From Bacteroidaceae bacterium (GTDB lineage: Bacteria; Bacteroidota; Bacteroidia; Bacteroidales; Bacteroidaceae), in the NCBI GenBank assembly GCA_017524545.1, contig JAFXVN010000013.1:1-64000 (forward strand): a DNA stretch of 64,000 nt, read 5' to 3'. Made by a program: the position numbers and the translations under genes. The notes below the pieces were generated by a model. It searched no databases. It had not been told where the DNA came from and was given only the letters and a program-made list of their open reading frames with translations. This document shows positions 42,616 through 50,920 of the stretch, in pieces; position 1 is the first letter of the stretch, and every line of letters begins with the position of its first letter.

Positions 42616-43488
42616 ATGTGGTTAGCCTTTGCTTTCCTGAGTGCGGCTCTGCTCGGCTTCTATGATGTCGCAAAGAAACATTCCTTGCGGGACAATGCCG
42701 TCATCCCCGTCCTCTTCCTCAACACGCTCTTCTGTTCCATCATCTTCCTGCCGACGGCCTTCTGTACCCCTTTCGGAGGATGGGCGGTGCAACGCTTCAT
42801 CCTGCTCAAGGCCTGCATTGTGCTGGGCAGTTGGCTGCTCGGCTATATCGGTATCAAGCACTTGCCGCTGACGATTGTTGGCCCCATCAATGCCACACGG
42901 CCAGTGATGGTGCTGGCCGGTGCGCTGCTCGTCTTCGGCGAGAGGCTGAACATCTGGCAATGGGCGGGTGTCTTGCTGGCCGTTTTGAGCTTCTTCCTGT
43001 TGAGCCGCAGCGGACGGAAGGAGGGCATTGACTTCCGCCACAACCGCTGGATATTCTGCACGGTGGGGGCTGCCATCTTGGGTGCCATCAGCGGCCTCTA
43101 CGACAAACACCTTATGGCAACGGACGACGGTTTGGGCTTGCCACGCCTGACCGTTCAGTGCTGGTACAACTTCTATCAATGCATCATGATGGGAGTGATG
43201 CTCATGCTGCTGTGGTTTCCAAAGCGAAAACAAAGCACGTCTTTCCGCTGGCGCTGGAGCATCCTGCTCATCAGCATATTCCTGAGCGTAGCCGACTATG
43301 TCTATTTCTACTGCCTCTCATTGGACGGGGCATTGATAAGTGTGGTGAGCATGGTGCGCCGGAGCAGTGTTCTGGTCAGCTTCATGCTCGGTGCACTCCT
43401 CTTCCACGAAAAGAACCTGCGCAGCAAAGCCATCGACCTCGCCCTCGTCATGCTCAGTATGCTCCTCCTATGGATAGGTAAGAATTGA
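42616..43488 (+). CDS. EamA/DMT-family transporter
   Basis: 290 residues with about ten membrane helices in two EamA-like halves. The first half ends PLTIVGPINATRPVMVLAGA, the second has VVSMVRRSSVLVSFMLGALL. This is the architecture of drug/metabolite transporter permeases of the inner membrane. The substrate is unknown. It begins 22 bases after greA and ends 15 bases before the convergent SLC13 gene. Confidence 0.88.
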   Translation: MWLAFAFLSAALLGFYDVAKKHSLRDNAVIPVLFLNTLFCSIIFLPTAFCTPFGGWAVQRFILLKACIVLGSWLLGYIGIKHLPLTIVGPINATRPVMVLAGALLVFGERLNIWQWAGVLLAVLSFFLLSRSGRKEGIDFRHNRWIFCTVGAAILGAISGLYDKHLMATDDGLGLPRLTVQCWYNFYQCIMMGVMLMLLWFPKRKQSTSFRWRWSILLISIFLSVADYVYFYCLSLDGALISVVSMVRRSSVLVSFMLGALLFHEKNLRSKAIDLALVMLSMLLLWIGKN

Positions 43489-43503
43489 AATCTGGGAAGA
43501 ATA

Positions 43504-45300
43504 CTATTGCAATGGCGTTAAGGGATAAACGATGTTCACGATGAAGATGTTGGCGGCAAGGATGATGAGGTTCATCAGCAGGCCAATGCGCATGAAGTCG
43601 CTGAAGCGGTAGCCACCAGGACCATAGACCAACATGTGGGTGGGCGAGCCGATGGGGGTGGCAAAGCTGCTGCTGACGCTAATCATCAGGGCGATGAGGA
43701 AGGGATATGGCTCGTAGCCCAGCTTCTCCGATGCCTCGTACATAATGGGGAAGAACATTGCACCTGCCGCTGTGTTCGAGATGAACTCGGTGATGAAGGT
43801 GCCAACAAAGCAGATAGCCGTCATCACCACAAGCGGATTCGTGCCACAGATGTCAAGGATACCATTCGCCATCCACTCGGCAATGCCCGTCTTCTGAATG
43901 GCAAGACCAAGGACGGCACTACCGGCAAAGACCATAAGAATATCCCAGTTGATGGCTTTCATGGCTTGCTCCACATTGCAACAACGGAAGACGACCATAG
44001 CAGCAGCAGCAAGGAAAGCACACTGCAACAAGGGCATAATGCCGAGAGCAGAGACAACAATCATGGCAAGCATAATGGCTGTAGAAACGAGTGTGCCATA
44101 ACCGATGTTGGGCACGTCGTCCGAGTCGAAGAATTGGAGGTCGTTCTTCAGGGACGTGGTGTCAATCTTATAATGACTCGGGTATATCAACAGTAACGTG
44201 TCGCCTGCCTCCAGTATCACCTTGCGCGGTGCCTCGTTGATGCGCTTGCCGCGACGGGCAACAGCGGCAACCATCAGGTTGTTGTCCTTCTCGAAGGTAG
44301 TTTCGGCGATGCTACGGCCGATGAGACTGCTGCCAAAGTTGACGTAAGCTGTGCGTACCTGCCTGTTCATATCTACCTCGCTCATAGAGAAGACATGGTG
44401 GTCGGCAGCAACAAGCTTGTGACTTACTGCCATCTCGTAAATCTCGTCTATCTGTCCGGCATAAACCAGATGGTCGCCACCCATGATATACTCTTCCTCC
44501 GAGATAGGCGACGGAACATCATCGAAGTGGTACATCTCTATCAGACTGCCACCCTTGACGTGGAAGAGACCAGCTTCGGCCAGCGTCATACCGATGTAGG
44601 GATTGTCCGATGGCACACGCAACTCAACGGTATATTCCGATGTGGCTTCGAATGCTGATTCCGGTGCCTTTCTGTCAGGAAGCAGGCGACGCATAGCAAT
44701 GACAGAGAGCACCCCAATGAACAGGCAGAACAATCCGGGGATGGTCGTGGCCAACACGTTCATGGCTTGGCCAGTATGCTCTTCGTAGAGTCCGCTGATA
44801 ATCAGGTTCGGCGGCGTACCGATAAGCGTACAGACACCGCCCATGCCAGAAGCATAGCTCAGGGGTATGAGCAGTTTGGATGGCGAGACACCGAGTTTCT
44901 TAGCCCACATCTTAACGATTTTCACGAAAAGGGCTACAACGGTGGTGTTGCTGAGAAACGAGCTGAGGAAGGCGACTGGTAACATCAGTCGGGTGACCGC
45001 CTTTGCGTAACTGTTAGGCTGTCCCAGCAAATACTTCACCATACAATGCAGCACACCTGTATGCATCAGTCCGGCAACCACTACGAACAGCACACCAACG
45101 GTAATGACAGACGTTCCGCTAAAGCCAGAGAAGGCTTCCTTGGCATCGAGCACACCCGTTACAAACAGGATGCCTATAGCACAGAGGAACACCCAATCAG
45201 AGCGCAACTTGGTAAACAGCAGGACACTGAACATGCCCAGCACCGTCACTATGGTAATCCAGGCATCAAGGCCGAAGCCTAAAAGCATGAATGATTCCAT
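43504..45300 (-). CDS. SLC13/DASS transporter with two RCK_C (TrkA-C) domains
   Basis: 598 residues. The membrane part is in two halves, each with the Ser-Asn-Thr motif of the divalent anion:Na+ symporter fold (SFLSNTTVVALF near 115; EFISNTAAGAMF near 510). Between them two cytoplasmic TrkA-C domains (about 205-370) contain TVELRVPSDNPYIGMTLAEA and NFGSSLIGRSIAETTF. RCK_C domains bind small ligands and gate transport; in other proteins they bind cyclic di-AMP, and a diadenylate cyclase is encoded in this window. Last gene of the signalling cluster, 13 bases after the (p)ppGpp hydrolase. Confidence 0.9.
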   Translation of the reverse strand: MESFMLLGFGLDAWITIVTVLGMFSVLLFTKLRSDWVFLCAIGILFVTGVLDAKEAFSGFSGTSVITVGVLFVVVAGLMHTGVLHCMVKYLLGQPNSYAKAVTRLMLPVAFLSSFLSNTTVVALFVKIVKMWAKKLGVSPSKLLIPLSYASGMGGVCTLIGTPPNLIISGLYEEHTGQAMNVLATTIPGLFCLFIGVLSVIAMRRLLPDRKAPESAFEATSEYTVELRVPSDNPYIGMTLAEAGLFHVKGGSLIEMYHFDDVPSPISEEEYIMGGDHLVYAGQIDEIYEMAVSHKLVAADHHVFSMSEVDMNRQVRTAYVNFGSSLIGRSIAETTFEKDNNLMVAAVARRGKRINEAPRKVILEAGDTLLLIYPSHYKIDTTSLKNDLQFFDSDDVPNIGYGTLVSTAIMLAMIVVSALGIMPLLQCAFLAAAAMVVFRCCNVEQAMKAINWDILMVFAGSAVLGLAIQKTGIAEWMANGILDICGTNPLVVMTAICFVGTFITEFISNTAAGAMFFPIMYEASEKLGYEPYPFLIALMISVSSSFATPIGSPTHMLVYGPGGYRFSDFMRIGLLMNLIILAANIFIVNIVYPLTPLQ

Positions 45301-45313
45301 TTCTTATATTTAC

Positions 45314-45889
45314 TTAATTAAATACTTTATTTATCAGCCCTTCGAACTCTTTATAGGCAAAGGTGTCGCGGAGTTCGATGAGCGATGCGGCGAGGCCTCG
45401 GTAGTGCCATTTGTGGTCACTGCGGTCTTTGGCGTGAAAGAGGTTCCAGAGCTTGTCGCCCTGTACGGCATAGTCGCGGGCAATGGCTCGCATATTGGAG
45501 AGCTTGTCGCCCAAAGCCACCATCTTTGCATCGCGCGGGGCAGAGGCTATGCGGTCTATGGCTGCCTGCTTCCGGGCACGCCAGCCTTCAAGACTGTACT
45601 CGCCCTGATGCGGTTCGTCGCTCTCTATAGCCACAAGCGAAGCGATGCGGTCGCCAAACTCGGCGCAAATCTGCTCCAAGGTGACATCGGTATCCTCCAC
45701 CGTATCATGCAGGGCTGCGGCTGCCAAAAGTTCCTGGTCGGAAGTCATTGTGGCCACAATCTCCACAGCCTCTAAGGGATGCACAATATACGGGAAGCCC
45801 TTGTCTCGGCGCTCTGTCCCTGCATGGGCACGGACAGCAAACACGATGGCACGGTCAAGCAGTTCTGTATCTAAAGGTTTGTTTCCCAT
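45314..45889 (-). CDS. Stand-alone (p)ppGpp hydrolase (HD domain, small alarmone hydrolase)
   Basis: 191 residues, only the RelA/SpoT-type HD domain. Metal and active-site residues are intact: His37 (YIVHPLE), His61-Asp62 (AALHDTVEDTD), Glu65-Asp66, Asp128 and Asn132 (ALGDKLSNMRA). It would remove the 3'-pyrophosphate from (p)ppGpp in the cytoplasm. It lies 12 bases after the synthetase gene, so synthesis and degradation are encoded side by side on separate chains. Confidence 0.88.
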   Translation of the reverse strand: MGNKPLDTELLDRAIVFAVRAHAGTERRDKGFPYIVHPLEAVEIVATMTSDQELLAAAALHDTVEDTDVTLEQICAEFGDRIASLVAIESDEPHQGEYSLEGWRARKQAAIDRIASAPRDAKMVALGDKLSNMRAIARDYAVQGDKLWNLFHAKDRSDHKWHYRGLAASLIELRDTFAYKEFEGLINKVFN

Positions 45890-45901
45890 GGTCTTAATGT
45901 C

Positions 45902-46969
45902 TTACTGATTCTTCTGCATGAACGGCAACGTCTCGGCCTGCTCAAGCATCATTTCGGCCAATACGCCATTGGCTTCGGATTCGCCATTGATGGTGTCGAA
46001 GATGAACCTCAGCCCCTCTCGCCCGCCATCGTGCTTCAGCACATAGACCATGCAGAGGTACTGCAAGGCTGTGCTGGAAGAAAGAATGTCGAGGTCGGTA
46101 ACAGCCAACTGGGTGAGGGCCAGTTGGTAGGCATCCTCACCGTTCTCTTCCATAAAGCGCTGCACGTCGCCGAGTGTTTCCATTCCGAAGGATTCCAAAA
46201 CAGGCAGGAATGGCATCATGGACACAGGATAAATCTCGGCCTGATTGACGGCAGCAATGCGCTTGTTCAGATAGTCGAAGTGATTCTGTTCTATAAAGTC
46301 GCGGAACGACTCTAACGAGAGTGGCACTTCGTCGAGCTGCCCGCTCTTCACAAGCGACTGGATTTGGCGACGATAGTCTGTCAGCTCCTGTCGGAGGCGG
46401 CTGAACTCGTCGTCGATGAGTTCCAGCATACCTGCCAATCGGCTGAACTGCCGTTTGTACTTGCGAGGAATTTTTACAACGCCCTTGTAGCCGGTGTCGT
46501 GCTCGATGGTGGACCAAACGTGCTGTAGGGCTGTACGCATCTGTAGCTCAAAGCGCGGGCCGCCTGTCTTGAGACGACAGATATAATGCAGCGAGTTGTA
46601 GCCGAAGGCATCAAGCTGGTGTAGCTTGCGTTTATCGACGCTCTCCTGCCAGTCGATGTCGAAGATGCGCTTGGCAATAACCGCCACCTTATCGACATCG
46701 TCTGTGTAGAAGGTGATAACACGCATCCCGACAAGGTCTGTCACGTCGTCGATGCTCTTGTACTTGGCTCCCTTCAATTCCAGCTTCCCTGCCAGCGACT
46801 GCTCGGTCTTGACGCGGTGCTCGATGGCGGTGACGTAGATGCCCTGCTCTGCAAGAGCTTGGCGCAGAAGGTCGTAAGCCTGCTGGGACAGCTGTTCCAA
46901 CGTGGGACGCAGGTCGCGGTACTGCTGTAAGAGTGCTTCGCCGTGCTGGTCTAAATTGACTTTTTTCAT
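45902..46969 (-). CDS. (p)ppGpp synthetase (RelA/SpoT synthetase domain only)
   Basis: 355 residues. The synthetase domain is intact: ATP-site Arg52, Lys54, Ser58, Lys62 (RVKTEQSLAGK), Asp78 in DLVGMRVI, GTP-site Tyr124 in GYNSLHY, Glu141 and Gln143 in FELQMRT, and WSTIEHD. There is no HD, TGS or ACT domain. The C-terminal 150 residues are helical and not of a known regulatory type. Longer than typical small alarmone synthetases. Its ATG overlaps the STAS stop codon by four bases, so the two are coupled, and the STAS protein may control the enzyme (inference). Confidence 0.88.
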   Translation of the reverse strand: MKKVNLDQHGEALLQQYRDLRPTLEQLSQQAYDLLRQALAEQGIYVTAIEHRVKTEQSLAGKLELKGAKYKSIDDVTDLVGMRVITFYTDDVDKVAVIAKRIFDIDWQESVDKRKLHQLDAFGYNSLHYICRLKTGGPRFELQMRTALQHVWSTIEHDTGYKGVVKIPRKYKRQFSRLAGMLELIDDEFSRLRQELTDYRRQIQSLVKSGQLDEVPLSLESFRDFIEQNHFDYLNKRIAAVNQAEIYPVSMMPFLPVLESFGMETLGDVQRFMEENGEDAYQLALTQLAVTDLDILSSSTALQYLCMVYVLKHDGGREGLRFIFDTINGESEANGVLAEMMLEQAETLPFMQKNQ

Positions 46970-47268
46970 TTGAACTCGAAGAGGTTAATGAAGCCCGTCA
47001 TGGCGAAGACGGCACGGACGCTGTCGGAGATGCCACGGACATAGACGTGGTCGCCCTTGGGCTTGACACTCTTCAAGACACTAAGGAAGATGCGAAGCCC
47101 TGCCGACGAGATATACTCCAATTGCGAACAGTCGAGGATGATGTTTCGACCAGCACTCTCTTTCAGAGGTGCTACCGCCTTCTCTGCCTCTGGAGCAGCA
47201 GCCGTGTCAAGGCGACCCTCAAAATACATTACCAATTCGTTGTTCTCTTCTTTTAATGTTGTATTCAT
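46966..47268 (-). CDS. STAS-domain anti-sigma-factor-antagonist-like protein
   Basis: 100 residues, one STAS domain of SpoIIAA/RsbV type. YISSAGLRIFLSVL places Ser54-Ser55 where members are phosphorylated. In known partner switches a phosphatase removes this phosphate and a kinase adds it; both functions appear in the upstream protein at 47421. No anti-sigma factor or sigma factor is encoded nearby. The overlap with the alarmone synthetase start makes that enzyme the most likely target. Confidence 0.92.
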   Translation of the reverse strand: MNTTLKEENNELVMYFEGRLDTAAAPEAEKAVAPLKESAGRNIILDCSQLEYISSAGLRIFLSVLKSVKPKGDHVYVRGISDSVRAVFAMTGFINLFEFK

Positions 47269-47284
47269 ATTGTTATTTTTTTTT

Positions 47285-47400
47285 TGGAGTTATAATTAGA
47301 AGTTATAATGGGGAGTTATAATCTGGAGTTATAAGGAGCCGATACATTTGGCCCATCATAACTTCCCATTTTAACTCCTCTTCATAACTTCATATAATTG
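47285..47400. repeat. AGTTATAA repeats with inverted TTATAACTTCC words
   Basis: Four GAGTTATAA/AAGTTATAA words are followed, after GGAGCCGATACATTTGGCCC, by inverted CATAACTTCCC, TTTTAACTCC and CATAACTTC words. This fills the gap between the phosphatase and STAS genes. Same style as 9700-9872. No gene here. Confidence 0.55.
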
Positions 47401-47420
47401 AACATTTCCCCTTTCACCTT

Positions 47421-49772
47421 TTAACTCTTTATCCTTTTCACCAGCGTCAGCACGTTGCGTCCTTCTATATACTCGTAGTTTATGCTATCCATAATCTGGC
47501 GGATGAGGTGTATGCCAAGTCCGCCGATACTTCGCTCCTCAGCAGAAAGATTGGTATCCACCTCTGCCGTGGTCGTGGGGTCGAAGGGCGTACCGTTATC
47601 GCTGATGACAAACTTCAATTCCTTGTCGGTGATAGTGGCATCAATGCTCACCACCCCTTTGACATTCTTGGGATATGCGTAGTTCATGACGTTGACGACA
47701 GCCTCCTCTATGGCAAGGTTCATTTGCATAGACAAACCCATGTCGAAGCCCGCTGCCTCACAAACTGTTTCGACGAACTCTGACAACTTTGGAATCGTCT
47801 GCACATCGTTGGGCAGGGTGATGCTGCGCTGATAGCGGATGTTTTGCTGTTGATGTTTATATTGCAAAGCCAACATGGTCAGGTCGTCGCTCTGCTGGGC
47901 TTCACCCACGAACCGATGCACAGCCTCGGTCATAGCCTCGATAATCTGTTTGGGTTCGTGCGATGCCTGCTTTATGACATCAAAGATGCGCTGCTCTTGG
48001 AACTGCCCATGCTCGATGTCCTCTGCCTCTGTCAGTCCGTCGGTATAGAGGAAGATAGTGGTCCAGGGGTCGATGGTCGTTTCTTGCAAAGTATATTTCC
48101 ACCCTTCCATAACACCAACAGGGATATTCGCATCGCAAGGCAACAGCCCTGCCCCACTGCCTATCAGTATGGGTGCATCGTGACCAGCGTTGCAGTAGCG
48201 CATACGTCCCGTCGGCATATCCAGCACACCGACGAAAAGCGTAACAAACATGTCCGATTCGTTGTTTGCCGACATCGTCTCGTTCATATCCGTAATTATA
48301 CGGTCTGGCATGACCTCGTGAAAAGCGACAGCACGGAACAGCGTACGAGTGACGGCCATGACCAGCGCAGCAGGAACGCCTTTGCCCGAGACATCGCCGA
48401 TGCAGAAGAAGAGCTTCTCGTCGCGCATAAAGAAGTCGAAGAGGTCGCCGCCAACCTCCTTGGCAGAGACGAGCTGGCCGTAGATGTCTATGTCGTCGCG
48501 TTCGGGATAAGGCGGGAAGACCTTGGGCAGCATGGCCATCTGTATGCCAGTTGCTATGCGGAGGTCGCTCTCTATCGAGGCTTTTTGGGCAGTGGTTTCC
48601 TTCAGCTCTTCAATATATTTTACGAGCGACTTCTGCATGTCGGCGAATGACTTGCTCAGCTGGCCTATCTCGTCAATGCGCTTCAGTTCTGGCAGCCGCG
48701 CATCGAACTGGCCTGAGGCAATGGTCTCTGCTTCGCTGGCAAGCCGCTGCAAAGGGTTTAACTCGCGCGAGATGATGCGGATGAAGAAGTAGAGCATCAA
48801 CAACAAGCCCACCAGCACAATGGCCCTAACGCTGTAGCGCAGACGCTGAAAGCCGCCAAATATGTCGCTTTCGGGGCAGACGATGGCCATCGAGCAGCCC
48901 GTCTTACCGAGAGGTTTGTAGAAGACATAACATTTCATGCCGTCCATGTTCATCTGCTTCATGCCTTCCTCGCCGCGCTGCATGGCATGTCCAAGGGCGG
49001 TCAGGGCCGTGTCGGGTTGCTCCATGGATTGCGTAAAGATGGTTTGGCGGGTGATTTTTGTCGTGTCGGGATGCACGAAGTAGGTGCCGCCACGACCAAT
49101 CATGATGCTGTAGGAATTGGGATAGGGCTTAACAGCCGAGATGGTCTGCGAGAGCCAGCTGATGGATAGGCCGGTGTTGATGACGCCAATGACGTGCCCT
49201 TCGTCGTCCTTGATGGCTTGGCAGTAGCTCGTCACCATCTCGCTGGTGTTGGTGGGAACGTCCACATCGACGTATGGTTCCGTCCAGCAGGGATGGTCGA
49301 GCAGCGTGGGCATCAGGTACCAGTCCATGTAGAAATACTGGTAGTTGTCGTTGCCGCCTTGAATGGTGCGGATGCTGTCGCCAATGTGCTTTGAATACGC
49401 CGAGAAGTAACGGCCTTTATCCTTGAAGTAGTAAGGCTCGAAGGCGATGGAGCAGTTGTAGAAGTCGGGATTGTTGAGCAACATGCCTCGGCTATAGACG
49501 AACATCGAGTCTGCTACATCGGGATGCCGCTGAACGAGCCACTCGGTCATGCTTGTAGCCACCTCCACGCGGTTCAGAATGCTCTCCACGAACAGCGAAG
49601 TCTTGTCCAGCGTTTGCATGGCACGGCTGATGGCTTCCTGACGCACAGCTTCGCGAGCCTGAATGAACAGGAATCCCAGAGCCACATTGAAGATAATGGC
49701 AGCAAACAAGACCACCCAAAGGCTGACCTTGACCGAAAGCTTACGCCGGAAATATGTTAAGACCCTATTCAT
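47421..49772 (-). CDS. Membrane sensor with PP2C (SpoIIE) phosphatase and RsbW-like kinase domains
   Basis: 783 residues. TM1 (about 17-37), an extracytoplasmic double-Cache-like sensor (about 40-305), TM2 (about 315-333), HAMP (about 335-390), and a SpoIIE/PP2C domain (about 400-640) with metal ligands in GGDLFD (Asp443), GDVSGKG (Asp460), YTDG (Asp578) and QSDD. A complete HATPase/RsbW-like domain follows (about 650-783) with N-box NLAIEEAVVNVMNYA, G1 DNGTPF and G2 GGLGIHL. Having phosphatase and kinase in one chain means one sensor could set the STAS phosphorylation state both ways. The STAS gene lies 152 bases downstream. Confidence 0.92.
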   Translation of the reverse strand: MNRVLTYFRRKLSVKVSLWVVLFAAIIFNVALGFLFIQAREAVRQEAISRAMQTLDKTSLFVESILNRVEVATSMTEWLVQRHPDVADSMFVYSRGMLLNNPDFYNCSIAFEPYYFKDKGRYFSAYSKHIGDSIRTIQGGNDNYQYFYMDWYLMPTLLDHPCWTEPYVDVDVPTNTSEMVTSYCQAIKDDEGHVIGVINTGLSISWLSQTISAVKPYPNSYSIMIGRGGTYFVHPDTTKITRQTIFTQSMEQPDTALTALGHAMQRGEEGMKQMNMDGMKCYVFYKPLGKTGCSMAIVCPESDIFGGFQRLRYSVRAIVLVGLLLMLYFFIRIISRELNPLQRLASEAETIASGQFDARLPELKRIDEIGQLSKSFADMQKSLVKYIEELKETTAQKASIESDLRIATGIQMAMLPKVFPPYPERDDIDIYGQLVSAKEVGGDLFDFFMRDEKLFFCIGDVSGKGVPAALVMAVTRTLFRAVAFHEVMPDRIITDMNETMSANNESDMFVTLFVGVLDMPTGRMRYCNAGHDAPILIGSGAGLLPCDANIPVGVMEGWKYTLQETTIDPWTTIFLYTDGLTEAEDIEHGQFQEQRIFDVIKQASHEPKQIIEAMTEAVHRFVGEAQQSDDLTMLALQYKHQQQNIRYQRSITLPNDVQTIPKLSEFVETVCEAAGFDMGLSMQMNLAIEEAVVNVMNYAYPKNVKGVVSIDATITDKELKFVISDNGTPFDPTTTAEVDTNLSAEERSIGGLGIHLIRQIMDSINYEYIEGRNVLTLVKRIKS

Positions 49773-49787
49773 TCTCTTTTCTATTAA

Positions 49788-49943
49788 ACCACGAATTACA
49801 CTAATTACTCTAAATTCTCTTTCTCTACAACGGATTACACGGATTTCACGGATTTATTTCTCTCACACAGAAAGCATGGGAAGTCATTCGTGTAATTAGT
49901 GTAATTAGTGGTTTCAAATCTTATCCGTTCAATCCGTTGTTCT
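49788..49943. repeat. ATTACACGGATT / ATCCGTTGTT repeat region
   Basis: Intergenic words CACGAATTACAC, ACAACGGATTACACGGATTTCACGGATT and, inverted, GTGTAATTAGTGTAATTAGTGG and ATCCGTTCAATCCGTTGTT. It belongs to the dispersed family at 25899-25983, 6455-6482 and 4151-4174. No gene. Confidence 0.6.
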
Positions 49944-49944
49944 T

Positions 49945-50910
49945 TTATTTTCCATTATCAATTAGTTCTTCGTACGTTATTTCGCGGTTCAGCATCTGGT
50001 ATTCTGCCATCAGGCGGCTTGCCAGTTCCACCATGTCGGGGCGCAGGCGGAACTCGCGCTGCTTCGATTCGCGGTCCACTTGCAGACGCAGCACCTCCTG
50101 GAGCATCAGCCGCTGCATCACGCGGTTGGTGGCAATGTGGTCCTTATCGACATACGCCATGACGATGTCCAATGCCTCTTCGGGATGTTCTGCTGCCCAT
50201 TCCCAACCCTTACGGCTGGCCTCGGCAAATTTCTTGGCCTGTTCACGGTGCTGCTCGTAGTAGCTCCGCGTCACATAGACGCCGTCCTCCTGCACGTTGT
50301 AGCCGTGGTCGCAGAAGCGATAGACGTTCTTATCCGTCATCTCTACGCCAGCCTGCACCAGCTGGTAGTATTCGTTGTAGCTCATGGCAAGCGTGGCATC
50401 GAGAGCGCCGGAGACAAACAGGTTGATATTCTGGGCAAAACGCACCCATTGGTAATCTAAATGGTCCTTATGGTTCATGCAGATAGCCAACTGTCCGAAG
50501 CCTACGCTCCAAATGCCCACACGCGCGCCCCGTTGCGCCAATGGGTTCTTGCCGCGTGCCGAGACAATGACCATTGCGTTGTTCATCGATGTTTGCAGGA
50601 TGTTCACCAACGGTATGCCGCCATCCACAATCTCCAAAGCCTGGCAGAGCTGTAGCGTCGTGGCTTGGCACAGGTTCTGGCGCAGACGGCTCATGGCGGG
50701 CTGTGTGGTCTTGGGATGCTCTATCCTCACCTCCACGCCAGCCTCGCGGTAGAAGCCCAGATGCTCTGCTACATAGTAGCCAGCAAACTGCGCTTGCGCC
50801 GTCCACTGGGGCGTGAAGACGATGGTCTCGTCCTGTGCTGCCACCTGCTGAACCATGCCGACGCAGAGCATCAATATGACGATGGGAATTCGTTTCAAAG
50901 TGTGTTTCAT
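49945..50910 (-). CDS. NMT1/THI5-like periplasmic binding protein
   Basis: 321 residues from ATG 50910; an ATG at 50937 would overlap the upstream gene by 17 bases. Signal peptide ends VAAQ. The NMT1 fold is seen in FTPQWTAQAQFAGYYVAEHLGFYREAGVEVRI, split over strand and helix, then ATTLQLCQALEIVDGG, and EDGVYVTRSYYEQHREQAKKF. Relatives bind pyrimidine precursors or alkanesulfonates for ABC importers, but no permease or ATPase is encoded nearby. It lies 172 bases upstream of the Cache/PP2C sensor, so it may present a ligand to that sensor (inference). Confidence 0.85.
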   Translation of the reverse strand: MKHTLKRIPIVILMLCVGMVQQVAAQDETIVFTPQWTAQAQFAGYYVAEHLGFYREAGVEVRIEHPKTTQPAMSRLRQNLCQATTLQLCQALEIVDGGIPLVNILQTSMNNAMVIVSARGKNPLAQRGARVGIWSVGFGQLAICMNHKDHLDYQWVRFAQNINLFVSGALDATLAMSYNEYYQLVQAGVEMTDKNVYRFCDHGYNVQEDGVYVTRSYYEQHREQAKKFAEASRKGWEWAAEHPEEALDIVMAYVDKDHIATNRVMQRLMLQEVLRLQVDRESKQREFRLRPDMVELASRLMAEYQMLNREITYEELIDNGK

Positions 50911-50920
50911 GCCATTACTC

